Assembly: GCF_003268475.1 (NCBI RefSeq)
Contig: NZ_MCIF01000002.1
Coordinates: forward strand, 2,639,312-2,703,311
Reading direction: 5' to 3'
Source of the DNA: Thermogemmatispora tikiterensis
GTDB lineage: Bacteria; Chloroflexota; Ktedonobacteria; Ktedonobacterales; Ktedonobacteraceae
Length of the DNA stretch: 64,000 bases
Positions 26,198-33,934 of the stretch are shown one piece after another; position 1 is the first letter of the stretch; every line of letters starts with the position of its first letter. Below the pieces are notes generated by a model. It made no database searches. It was given only the letters and a program-made list of their open reading frames with translations, and was not told the DNA's origin. The position numbers were made by a program, and so were the translations under genes.

Positions 26198-27496
26198 TCA
26201 CAACACCTCGAAATGGAAAGGATCGGAGATACGCACCGAACCGAAGCCCTCGTTGCGACGGCGCCCGATGCCTTCCTCCTCCAGGCGGAAAAGGGCCTTG
26301 ATCAGCTCGTCACGGTCGGCATCGCTGTGCATCCAGTAAGCAAAGAGGAAGACCGAGCCGCGCTCAATCGCATACTCCGCCGCACGCGGTAGGCCCCAAA
26401 GCTCGTTCCAGCCTGTTATACGACGCAGCGCTGCGGCCATGTGGAGAGCACGCAGCTCTTCCCTGGTGAAGGGTGGGCCGAGTAGCTCCGCCAGAACTAC
26501 CTCATCGATGCGCCCACGGTAGCGCAGGAACTCGTCGCAGAGGATGGCTGGCGAATAGAGCGTGAGCGCGAAGTAGAACGGCTCTGTACCCTGACCCTGG
26601 CCCTTGCGAGGCCCTGGCGTCCCGTAGGTAGCCAGATAGTCTTTCAGTTCGCGATCGAAGGTCAGCAGGCGTTGGCGGAAATGTTCCCAGGACGCCGACG
26701 GCTCCTGCAGGGGAGTCAGCGTCAGCTCAACTGAGCCGAGGCCGCGCGTTCGTCCAGTGCCAACACGCACCAGGCCCGAATGACCCGCCTCTTCGATAAA
26801 ACGCTGGAGCGCAGGCGCCTCTTCGTCGGAGGCCTTGAGCAGTCCCCAGAAGCAGGTTCCCTCGTCCAGAACTTCGCGATTGTAGAGAATCTCTTCCTGC
26901 ACGGTTCCCCGCAGGCGGTCGATGCCCGTGTGCGTTTGCAAGCGCCGTCTTCCCCGATAATCGGCCAGCCGAAAGGTCGCCTCATGATGCGCATAGCTGC
27001 CGGTAATGCTCTGCATCGAGGCATCGCACTCCTTACAGGAGTACAGGTTTTTAAGCGCCCTGATCGCCTGCGGTTCACCATCGGGCTGCAGAGCAAAGAC
27101 AGCCCAGGCAAAGAGCGTATCACACACACCGTGCCCACCCTCGTCCCGCGCCCGACCGCTGTCGCCTTTAAAGCCTGGGTGCCGCTTGCAGCTTTGGGCT
27201 GTGCGCGGCAGTGGATAGACAGGACTGAGCGGTATTTCCTGTTCTTCTCTCTGCTGCCCATCTTCACTCGGGATCAGAGGAGCGAGCAGCAGATCAGGGA
27301 ATTGCACGCGCCCACTCAGAAAGAGGCGTCTGAACTCATCTCGTTCGTTAGGATAGAGCAAACGGAAGAGGCTGGCCAGGCTCCCGGCCAGGCTCGTTCC
27401 GGGCAGGTAGTCCAGACAACCAAAGCCGGAAGGAGCGTGGTCAGCCCGAATGGCCAGGGGCGAGCGAGCTTCTAGCAACAGCGCAAAAGTTTTCAT
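26198..27496 (-). CDS. csx10: Csx10, Cas5-like RAMP protein of type III-D
   Basis: A 432-aa protein expected to cap the crRNA 5' handle next to Cas10. Csx10 is the signature gene of type III-D. It opens with ALLLEARSPLAIRADHAPSG, then LPGTSLAGSLASLFRLLYP (RAMP helix), a Cys-rich middle (YSCKECDASM, CKRHPGF), GIDRLRGTVQEEILYNREVLDEG, and two glycine-rich loops VRVGTGRTRGLGSVELTL and GIGRRRNEGFGSVRI. A two-RAMP layout of about 430 aa fits Csx10. It overlaps the upstream RAMP gene by 4 bp. Confidence 0.85.
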   Translation of the reverse strand: MKTFALLLEARSPLAIRADHAPSGFGCLDYLPGTSLAGSLASLFRLLYPNERDEFRRLFLSGRVQFPDLLLAPLIPSEDGQQREEQEIPLSPVYPLPRTAQSCKRHPGFKGDSGRARDEGGHGVCDTLFAWAVFALQPDGEPQAIRALKNLYSCKECDASMQSITGSYAHHEATFRLADYRGRRRLQTHTGIDRLRGTVQEEILYNREVLDEGTCFWGLLKASDEEAPALQRFIEEAGHSGLVRVGTGRTRGLGSVELTLTPLQEPSASWEHFRQRLLTFDRELKDYLATYGTPGPRKGQGQGTEPFYFALTLYSPAILCDEFLRYRGRIDEVVLAELLGPPFTREELRALHMAAALRRITGWNELWGLPRAAEYAIERGSVFLFAYWMHSDADRDELIKALFRLEEEGIGRRRNEGFGSVRISDPFHFEVL

Positions 27497-28293
27497 TGCC
27501 AGGCCTCCTCTTGCGCCGTCGAATAGTAGACCAGGTCATCGAGACGCTCCTTTAACCAGCCGCGCCATTCCGTGGAAGGATATTCCTCTCCGTTGATTTC
27601 CAGACGCAGCACCTCACAGCGACATCGCCCTTTGCCCGTTGACTTATTGGCCCCGAGCTGCTCGACCAGGTGCAAGCCTGCGAGCAAGAGTAGCAGCGAA
27701 TAGGTCGGGCTGCGCGGCTGCTCGTCGAGAGGCAGGCAGGTCAGCCAGCCGCGAATAGTGCCGTGGAAGGTTAGATGACGCAGGCCAAACTCGCTGGTGT
27801 AGAGCGCTCCGGGGACAGCCGTGCGCGTCAGGCGGCGCAGGCGTACCTGGGTATAGAGCGTCACTTGCCTTGCAGCGCCCTCTTCCAGCGCTGCCGCTGC
27901 CCGTGTGCTCTCTCCCGACTGTGGCAGCTCTGTTGCGCTGGTGGTCACGGGGTGAGCGTTGTCGAAGAAGAGCGTTCCAGGCAGCATCTGCGAGCCGAAG
28001 ATGCGTGTGACCATGCTGATACGCGACCCGAGACCGCGCAGAGCCAGATTCTCATCATGGGGAGAGGCTAACAGATTGCGCATCTCAGCCAGCTCTTCAT
28101 AGGTGCGGGCCAGTTGCTCGCAGCACTCGCGCAGGACTCCCTTGAATGTGGCACCAGGTACGTAGAGGCGGCCCTGCCGATCGCGCGCCACCGTGCGATC
28201 AACCAGTCCCTGACGAAAGCCAGTCCCCAAGTGGAAAGGGGTCAGGAAGGTCAGACTGTAATCAATGGACAGGCGATCAGTCCTCACTCTCAC
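27493..28293 (-). CDS. Cas7-like RAMP protein next to cas10
   Basis: A 266-aa RAMP subunit. It shows LTFLTPFHLGTGFRQGLVDRTVARD with an Asp in the loop used by cleaving Csm3 proteins, YVPGATFKGVLRECCEQLA (about 44-62), VTRIFGSQMLPGTLFFDNAHP and a final GANKSTGKGRCRCEVLRL. It is shorter than its paralogues and lacks their Cys pair before the IFGS motif. It starts inside the end of cas10 (17-bp overlap), so synthesis is coupled. Confidence 0.85.
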   Translation of the reverse strand: MRVRTDRLSIDYSLTFLTPFHLGTGFRQGLVDRTVARDRQGRLYVPGATFKGVLRECCEQLARTYEELAEMRNLLASPHDENLALRGLGSRISMVTRIFGSQMLPGTLFFDNAHPVTTSATELPQSGESTRAAAALEEGAARQVTLYTQVRLRRLTRTAVPGALYTSEFGLRHLTFHGTIRGWLTCLPLDEQPRSPTYSLLLLLAGLHLVEQLGANKSTGKGRCRCEVLRLEINGEEYPSTEWRGWLKERLDDLVYYSTAQEEAWQ

Positions 28294-30100
28294 GCTCGCC
28301 CTCCTGCGCTGTCACAAAATCGTAGAGTTCAACCAGATCGAGCAACGGCGTCAGGTAGATCTCTTGCTCTGACTGACTCTGGCCCTGAAGCCGAGACCAG
28401 GGGAAAATCACGCGAGGGAAACCCTGGATATTGCCGGAGTTGGTCCCCGACTGGCTCCCCAGGAGGAGATAGCGCTGACTGAACTCATAGAGCCATCTCA
28501 ACAGAAACTCACGCTCTCTGTCGCGGCAGCCCTGCAAGGCTGTCAGGGCCTCGAGAACGGCGCTGGTCCGGTTCATTCTGAGCACGGCCTCGCGTAGCTG
28601 ATGCAACTTGGAGCGCGGAAAACCCAGGCGCTTCGCCCCGCGAATGGCTTGTAGCAGATCCTCCAGCACGGGGAGCCGATAGGGGCGCAGTGTGGCGCGG
28701 AATTCAGTGCCGGCCTCACGCCGGCAGTAAACGGTCTTGTAGAGATAGTCAAATTCGTGGGTGCCAGCACCAGCTACGACCAGGAAATTGATGCGCGTGT
28801 CGTCGCCATCTCCAGCGTCACGCCACTGGTCCACGCGAGCCTGCTTCTTAGCGAACCTGAGCGCATTCTCCGCCAGATCGTGCATCAGGCCGAAAGGATA
28901 CTTCAAAGGGGCAAAAACTACCCCCACTGAGAGTGTGCCCTGCTGCCCACCTGCCTTTTTACGGAAGACACGGGCCACCTCCAGCGCCACGTTCAGGGCC
29001 CGATCACCGCTGGTCAGCAGCATCAGGTCGTCGCCGCCAAGCAAGAGCACATCGAAGGGGAAGAAATAGTCGCCCTCTGGCTGAGCTTCTTGTCTTGCCT
29101 GGCCATTCTCCTCTTCGTTGTCCTCCTCATCCAACAGGCCCTTCACGAGGACCGGCTTGAGGTGCTCGGCGACCGCGCTCGCCAGGGCGTCGTAGATGGC
29201 ACTGTCGATATCTCCGGCGAATTCTTTGACCTGTTTGAGGGTCGAGAGTTTTTCAACCCTGCTGCCCATCCCGTTGCCATCGGCGTAGATCAGGCCGAGA
29301 TAGTCTCTGACACTACCTCGACCGCTGCTGGCAACGGCGCGCAAGGTATCGATATCGTGCGGGCGCTTGGGCACGATGGGCTTACCATCCTCCAGGAAGT
29401 AATCAGGCGCTATTCTATTTAACCGAGAGATCAGGTTGGCCCAGAGTACCGCTCGCTTCGCCTCCTCGTCAGAGTCAGGGCTCACCTCCTGGGGTCTGGC
29501 TGCCATTCTCTCAATACTTTTCTTGATCTGAGCATCCTCTCTTCTCTTCTGAAGGCAGACAGGGCAATAACGCTGCTCTTCCTGCCGAGGCTCTCGCCAG
29601 GGGCTTTGCCCGGCAGCATATTCAAGGCCGCAGGAGTCGCAGAGCCGGAGCAGCGGATGGGACGGCAAGGCCACGATGGCCGGTGGGCAGTCCTTGGCGC
29701 GGCGCAGCTTATAGCGCAACAGATCAAGCTGCTGGCTCAGATTAGCCTGCCAGAGATCAGACTCAGCCAGCTCTGCTGGCAGCCGTTGCACAGCGCCCGT
29801 GACAGTAGCCCCACCCTGAGTTTCTTCGCGGTACCTGGCCTGGACTCGTCTCACGAATTCCTCTGCTTTGTCCTCAGCCAGCAAGAAGAGGCCTGAGCCG
29901 CCATTGGCATAGACCACTCGCGCGTTGGGATCGAGGTCCTTGGCGATGGCTCCCATAACCTCACGATTGAGCCGGTCAAGGATGGAGCTGGCACCACGGA
30001 TCTCTCTCAGGCGATCGGTGCTGAAGACGTAGTTTTTGATACGATCGGTGTCGAGCATAACCAGCGCATAGGCCACGGCTGCGCTACCTCCCTTCACCAT
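28277..30100 (-). CDS. cas10: Cas10 large subunit with GGDD cyclase motif, no HD domain
   Basis: A 607-aa Cas10 of III-D type. The N-terminal Palm-like domain starts with YALVMLDTDRIKNYVFSTDR, then REIRGASSILDRLNRE, so there is no HD nuclease domain in front. A zinc-finger-like part has CDSCGLEYAAG and YCPVCLQKR (about 150-185). The second Palm has YADGNGMGSR (about 270) and GGDD at residues 355-358, the metal site for making cyclic oligoadenylates from ATP. A D-helical C-terminal part follows. ATG 30100 has GGAG upstream; GTG 30076 behind GGGAGG is an alternative. It is the first gene of a ten-gene operon. Confidence 0.92.
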   Translation of the reverse strand: MVKGGSAAVAYALVMLDTDRIKNYVFSTDRLREIRGASSILDRLNREVMGAIAKDLDPNARVVYANGGSGLFLLAEDKAEEFVRRVQARYREETQGGATVTGAVQRLPAELAESDLWQANLSQQLDLLRYKLRRAKDCPPAIVALPSHPLLRLCDSCGLEYAAGQSPWREPRQEEQRYCPVCLQKRREDAQIKKSIERMAARPQEVSPDSDEEAKRAVLWANLISRLNRIAPDYFLEDGKPIVPKRPHDIDTLRAVASSGRGSVRDYLGLIYADGNGMGSRVEKLSTLKQVKEFAGDIDSAIYDALASAVAEHLKPVLVKGLLDEEDNEEENGQARQEAQPEGDYFFPFDVLLLGGDDLMLLTSGDRALNVALEVARVFRKKAGGQQGTLSVGVVFAPLKYPFGLMHDLAENALRFAKKQARVDQWRDAGDGDDTRINFLVVAGAGTHEFDYLYKTVYCRREAGTEFRATLRPYRLPVLEDLLQAIRGAKRLGFPRSKLHQLREAVLRMNRTSAVLEALTALQGCRDREREFLLRWLYEFSQRYLLLGSQSGTNSGNIQGFPRVIFPWSRLQGQSQSEQEIYLTPLLDLVELYDFVTAQEGERESED

Positions 30101-30140
30101 TCATTGCTCCGTTAAGATGCACCTTGCAGCAGACAAGAGC

Positions 30141-30149
30141 AGTATAGCA
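30141..30149 (-). promoter_or_regulatory. Extended -10 promoter element of the cas operon
   Basis: On the minus strand TGCTATACT (TGn plus TATACT) lies about 40 bp before the cas10 start. No clear -35 is present. It is placed right for a transcript running through all ten cas genes. Confidence 0.5.
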
Positions 30150-30221
30150 CAGTTCGATGGAATTGCATATGAGAGCCTCTGCTGATTTCTTTCAATAACT
30201 CTAAGGACTGCCGATAGCAAG

Positions 30222-30262
30222 AAAAAAGCATCCACCTGCGCTGCGTAGAGGCAGGTGGATGC
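30222..30262 (-). terminator. Rho-independent terminator upstream of cas10
   Basis: Minus-strand hairpin GCATCCACCTGC/GCAGGTGGATGC (30251-30262 with 30228-30239), 12 perfect pairs, followed by TTTTTT (30227-30222). It insulates the cas operon from the cassette at 30368-31081. Confidence 0.9.
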
Positions 30263-30373
30263 TGTGCTACTTCCTCTCACAAGCCCAAACGGGAAAGGAC
30301 TAGATGCCGAGAGGATTAAAGCAGCCAAATTGGCTCGTTTCAAAACCATTTGGTCATGACTGCTCTAAGTATA
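30263..30373 (-). ncRNA. Possible ~140-nt transcript ending at the 30222 terminator
   Basis: An extended -10, TGTTATACT (TATACT at 30373-30368), lies on the minus strand with TTGCGT 19 bp before it. Transcription from there would end at the 30222-30262 terminator after about 140 nt. The interval has no ORF with a ribosome site. It may be a small RNA, or only the tail of the small-ORF cassette. No CRISPR repeat is present in it. Confidence 0.35.
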
Positions 30374-30460
30374 ACACAACATCTGAGGGAAGACGCAAGC
30401 CCCATCCTCTAAGGAACCTGTTTTTCTTCGGGTAACTGCTTTCCTCTATCTTGCCCCAGT

Positions 30461-30495
30461 GCCTGGAGCAAGAGTGGATTACTCTTGCTCCAGGC
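30461..30495 (-). repeat. Perfect 15-bp hairpin downstream of the small-ORF pair
   Basis: GCCTGGAGCAAGAGT (30461-30475), five-base loop, exact complement 30481-30495. It starts 40 bp after the stop of the small gene at 30535. No T-tract follows, so it may stabilise mRNA or assist termination. Confidence 0.6.
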
Positions 30496-30534
30496 GCACG
30501 CAATTTCACTCCGGGACTGACCCTGTTCTATGGA

Positions 30535-30855
30535 TCAGCGAAAGTGGCGATGCAGAAAAGACCATAAGAAAACTGGAATGTTGTTAACGTAGGGGATAAT
30601 CCAGCTAACGAAAGAACGGAGGTATTCATCTAAGATGCACTTCCCTATCCTTAAAACAAGCTTAGGCAAAAAATCTGATCTCAGCCAACCACGTATCCCT
30701 AATTTCTTCCTGGAGAAATCGGACGAATCTAGAGCTTGTCCGCGAGGCTGTGAGGTATGAATACGCCCCGACTGCCTTTGATCTTTGGTAACTAGATTTT
30801 TGTGCTTTAATCCTCTCGACATCTTCCTTGCATTACTTTTTCTTTTTCTACTCAT
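30535..30855 (-). CDS. Small basic protein with C-terminal membrane segment, unknown
   Basis: A 106-aa protein starting MSRKRKSNARKMSRGLKHKN. The first 75 residues are strongly basic; the last ~30 contain a hydrophobic stretch (FVSWIIPYVNNIPVFLWSFL) that could enter a membrane. ATG 30855 follows AAAGGAGG at 5 bases, an excellent ribosome site, which is the main reason to call it real. It is coupled to the 38-aa ORF upstream (ATG overlaps its end). The DNA is clearly more AT-rich than the flanks, suggesting transfer. I do not recognise the family; a toxin-like or membrane-active role is only a guess. Confidence 0.55.
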   Translation of the reverse strand: MSRKRKSNARKMSRGLKHKNLVTKDQRQSGRIHTSQPRGQALDSSDFSRKKLGIRGWLRSDFLPKLVLRIGKCILDEYLRSFVSWIIPYVNNIPVFLWSFLHRHFR

Positions 30856-30964
30856 TTTTGCCTCCTTTCTTGAAGAGAGAACCTTCATCTTTGTTTCGAT
30901 GTTCAGAAGCAGAGGTACTGTAATCTAACCTTTCCTCTCGAATATTAACATCGGCATTTTTCAA
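30848..30964 (-). CDS. Predicted 38-aa peptide coupled to the next gene
   Basis: TTG 30964 lies 10 bases after AAAAAGGAGG. The frame reads MKNADVNIREERLDYSTSAS, then a charged run ending FKKGGKNE, and stops at 30848, overlapping the ATG of the following gene by 8 bases. It is hydrophilic, without a signal. It could be a leader peptide for coupling, a small antitoxin-like partner, or a precursor peptide. The non-ATG start and tiny size keep confidence low. Confidence 0.4.
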   Translation of the reverse strand: MKNADVNIREERLDYSTSASEHRNKDEGSLFKKGGKNE

Positions 30965-30992
30965 TTTTTAGCGCACCTCCTTTTTAATTTTT

Positions 30993-31040
30993 TGATGAGT
31001 CAGATTGTGAAGTAAAATTACTTCACAATCTGACTCATCA
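30993..31040. repeat. Perfect 48-bp palindrome in the leader of the small-ORF cassette
   Basis: 23 bp (TGATGAGTCAGATTGTGAAG continuing TAA, 30993-31015), two central bases, and the exact complement 31018-31040. By the promoter at 31053-31081 it lies at about +6 to +53 of the transcript, directly before an A-rich stretch and the ribosome site. It is not followed by Ts on either strand, so it is not an intrinsic terminator. It could be a 5' RNA hairpin, an operator, or the end of a lost mobile element. 30965-30992 and 31082-31427 hold no gene. Confidence 0.9.
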
Positions 31041-31052
31041 CTATCACCTACA

Positions 31053-31081
31053 AATCTAGCAGTCTCGGCACCAGCTGTCAA
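31053..31081 (-). promoter_or_regulatory. Consensus promoter of the small-ORF cassette
   Basis: On the minus strand TTGACA (31081-31076), 17-bp spacer, TAGATT (31058-31053). It points into the palindrome and the two small ORFs. Confidence 0.7.
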
Positions 31082-31427
31082 GAGCGGAAAGCGGTTCCAT
31101 AGAATCAAGTTGGGCCTGGTGGACACAGATGGCAATTCTCCCTCTGCCTGCTGAAAAGAGTACTATCCATTAAAAACAGAACGAGCCAACACCCCGGATT
31201 CCCAGTTTCAGCTTACTCTCACCTTCCCCGGGGGGGCAAAGTACGCTATCATATCAAGGCAGTCGGGAACAGCAGAGGACAACGGGGGTGTCTCAGCCAG
31301 CCGCCATCAGCCCTAACGGGACCAGCCAGGCCGGACCGGACTGGGCCGGGCCGCCTACACTACAAACCAGCCAGCAGAGAACGCACAACAGCCATCCTCA
31401 CTGACAGCACGAACGGAGAAAAACCAT

Positions 31428-32723
31428 ATGAGGCATAGAGAGCACCGAGAGCGCAGCAGCCCAACCAGCATAGCGATGGCCTTGCTCATCTCCCTCGCAC
31501 GCCACTTCTCCCTCAAGCGTCTCCTTCTACGCACCCTGGGGGCCATCCTCAGCGCCCAGGCCATTACCCTGATCATCCTGCAAGTCATCTCGCGCCAGCG
31601 CAAGCGCTACCTCCCCCAGGGCGGCTTTCCTCACACCCGCTTTGCAGAGATCACCATCGGACAGGACCACCTGCAGCTCTACGACTACGGGCGCGACCTC
31701 TACGATGACATGCTCGCCGCCATCGACTCCGCTCAGGAAACCATTTACCTGGAATCATATATCTGGAAAGACGACAGCGTTGGCCGCGCCTTTAAAGAGC
31801 ACCTGATTCGCAAAGCCGAAGAAGGCGTCGCCGTCTACGTCATCTTCGACTGGTTCGCCAACCTGGTCGTCCCGCGCAAATTCAAAATCTTCCCGCCCAC
31901 CATTCATGTGCTCCAGTACCAGGCGCTCCGCTATCCCTGGCACCTTTTCGACCCCCGGCGCTACGCCCTCGACCATCGCAAACTGCTCGTCGTCGACGGC
32001 ACGATCGGCTTCATCGGTGGCTATAACATCGGCGAAACCTACGCTACCAGCTGGCGCGACACCCACCTGCGCATCCGCGGACCAGCCGCCGCCGACCTGG
32101 CTCAATCCTTCGTCGACTTCTGGAACCAGCATGTACCCGCCCATGAACGCATCACCAGGCGCCACCCGCGCTGCTTCAACCCACTCATCAACGTGCGCGG
32201 CACCAGCGCCATGCGCCTCATGTTCCCCATCCGTGACATGTACATCGAGGCCATCGACCGCGCTCAGAAATTCATTTATCTGACCAACGCCTACTTTGTG
32301 CCGGATTCGATCCTGCTCGATGCCCTTAAAGCCGCCGCCCGGCGCGGCGTCGACGTCGAAATCCTCGTCCCCTGGATGTCCAACCACATCATCGCTGACT
32401 GGCTCTGCCGCAGTCACTTTAGCGAGTGCCTCAAGGCCGGCATCCGCGTCTTCGGCTACCGCCATATGCTTCACGCCAAAACCTGCACCATCGATGGCGA
32501 ATGGTCGACCATCGGCACCGCCAACCTCGACCGCCTCAGTTCGATCGGCAACTACGAGATCAACGTGGAGATCTACAACGGCGACCTGGCCCGTCAGATG
32601 GAGGTCCTCTTCAAGTACGACAAGACCAATGCCTTCGAGCTGCGCCTCGAAGACTGGGAGCAGCGGCCCTGGTATGTGCGCCTCAGCGAGTGGCTGCTAG
32701 CCCCCCTGCGCTTCCTGACCTGA
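31428..32723 (+). CDS. Cardiolipin synthase-like phospholipase D protein
   Basis: A 431-aa PLD-superfamily membrane enzyme that probably joins phosphatidyl groups to make cardiolipin. A hydrophobic N-terminal segment (TLGAILSAQAITLIILQVI, about 34-54) anchors it. It has two HKD motifs: HRKLLVVDGTIGFIGGYNIG (about 183-202) and HAKTCTIDGEWSTIGTANLD (about 346-365). Both catalytic His, Lys and Asp are present. GGAG lies before ATG 31428. It is monocistronic, with no lipid genes nearby. Confidence 0.9.
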   Translation: MRHREHRERSSPTSIAMALLISLARHFSLKRLLLRTLGAILSAQAITLIILQVISRQRKRYLPQGGFPHTRFAEITIGQDHLQLYDYGRDLYDDMLAAIDSAQETIYLESYIWKDDSVGRAFKEHLIRKAEEGVAVYVIFDWFANLVVPRKFKIFPPTIHVLQYQALRYPWHLFDPRRYALDHRKLLVVDGTIGFIGGYNIGETYATSWRDTHLRIRGPAAADLAQSFVDFWNQHVPAHERITRRHPRCFNPLINVRGTSAMRLMFPIRDMYIEAIDRAQKFIYLTNAYFVPDSILLDALKAAARRGVDVEILVPWMSNHIIADWLCRSHFSECLKAGIRVFGYRHMLHAKTCTIDGEWSTIGTANLDRLSSIGNYEINVEIYNGDLARQMEVLFKYDKTNAFELRLEDWEQRPWYVRLSEWLLAPLRFLT

Positions 32724-32741
32724 CCACTCATCGCCAGCCAT

Positions 32742-32808
32742 AAAAAGAGCGCGCCACCTGGCTGCCGGCAGACAGGAGCAGCTGCTGCCAGATTCAGCCA
32801 GGGCGCGC
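32742..32808 (-). terminator. Terminator of the lysine operon
   Basis: On the minus strand GGGCGCGCC-CTGGCTG pairs with CAGCCAGG-GGCGCGC (32802-32808 with 32749-32755, inner arms extending the stem), followed by TCTTTTTA (A-run 32742-32746 on plus). It lies just after the last lys gene. Confidence 0.85.
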
Positions 32809-32833
32809 CCTTCGGTCGCCCTCCTGAACCATC

Positions 32834-33934
32834 CTAGAGGAAGTGCCTTACCGCCTCCACAAATTCCGCTGTGGTCGCCCTGCCCCCCTGGTCGGGAGGC
32901 AGCACCTGCCCGCGTCGATAGACCTCAGCAACAGCCTCCCGCAAGCGCAGGGCCTGCTCTCCATAGCCAAGATAGTCCAGCAACATGGCCCCAGAGAGCA
33001 GCATGGCCGTTGGATTGATCACCCCCTTGCCAGCCAGGTCCGGCGCTGAGCCATGCACTGGCTCAAAATAGGCATAGGTGGGACCATAGCAGCCACTCGG
33101 CGCCAGACCAAGCCCTCCAATACAGCCAGCAGCCATATCGGCCAGAATGTCGCCGTGCTCATTCGAGAGCACAACCACATCGAGGCTCTCAGGCACCGCT
33201 ACCATGCGCCGCGCCAGGTCATCAATCAGAAACTCCTGATACTCCAGCTCTCCATAACGGCGCACCGTCTCGCGCACGATCTCGCGAAAGCGCCCGTCGG
33301 TACGCGGTTGAATCGAATACTTGGCACCGAGCGTCACCCGCCCCGGATAGCCCTGAGCCTTGCGCTCCAGGGCTAGCTCACAGGCCGCCTGCGCCACATA
33401 GGCCATCTGCTCATCGGTGCAGATGCGCACCGCATAGGCCCCCTGACGGTCCAGCGGCGGCGGCTGCCACCAGCTACGGCTACTCGCCAGGGCCGCCAGT
33501 TCGGCCAGGTCTCCTTCGCGCGGTGGATACATCCCCTCCAGATTGTCGCGCACAATGACAAAATCGAAATGCTCCGGCTCGCGCATCGGACTGCGATAGC
33601 CCGGCTGCCAGCGCACCGGACGAATGTTGACACGCGTATCTTTGCTCCAGCGCAGATACCAGAGCACAGGCCGGCTCGGCCCGCCACTGGCCCCAAAGAG
33701 CGTGCACACCGCCCTGTCAATCAGCTCCCGCGTCTCCTGCGGAAAAGCCGCCCCATAACGCTCCTCGGCCTCGCGCCCACTGCTCCCCCTGACAAAGCGC
33801 AACTCCGGTACCAGGCGCTGCAAGATCTCCACTGTGGGCCAGACTACTTCGGGCGCGGCATCATCGCCGGCAACGACGCAGATCAGCGCCGGCTCGTCCG
33901 GGGCCAGCGTTCGCCGAAAGATGCCCGCGCTCAT
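32834..33934 (-). CDS. Homoisocitrate dehydrogenase-like enzyme (divergent)
   Basis: A 366-aa beta-decarboxylating dehydrogenase of the isocitrate/isopropylmalate fold. As last gene of the lysine operon it should convert homoisocitrate to 2-oxoadipate with NAD+. Family marks: FDFVIVRDNLEGMYPP (about 135-150), a loop DDLARRMVAVPESLDVVVLSNEHGDILADMAAG (metal Asp residues, about 230-262), and EPVHGSAPDLAGKGVINPTAMLLSGAMLL. The N-terminus reads AGDDAAPEVV where the family has GDGIGPEV, and the substrate helix is unusual, so it is a divergent member and substrate use is less certain. ATG 33934 overlaps the lysU stop. Confidence 0.78.
   Translation of the reverse strand: MSAGIFRRTLAPDEPALICVVAGDDAAPEVVWPTVEILQRLVPELRFVRGSSGREAEERYGAAFPQETRELIDRAVCTLFGASGGPSRPVLWYLRWSKDTRVNIRPVRWQPGYRSPMREPEHFDFVIVRDNLEGMYPPREGDLAELAALASSRSWWQPPPLDRQGAYAVRICTDEQMAYVAQAACELALERKAQGYPGRVTLGAKYSIQPRTDGRFREIVRETVRRYGELEYQEFLIDDLARRMVAVPESLDVVVLSNEHGDILADMAAGCIGGLGLAPSGCYGPTYAYFEPVHGSAPDLAGKGVINPTAMLLSGAMLLDYLGYGEQALRLREAVAEVYRRGQVLPPDQGGRATTAEFVEAVRHFL

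Noticed and set aside
30101..30349. Open frame on the minus strand directly upstream of cas10
   Set aside because: It runs through the strong terminator hairpin at 30222-30262 and the cas promoter, with no ribosome site.
30100..31427. Possible CRISPR array upstream of cas10
   Set aside because: I looked for regularly spaced repeats and found only single palindromes and hairpins.
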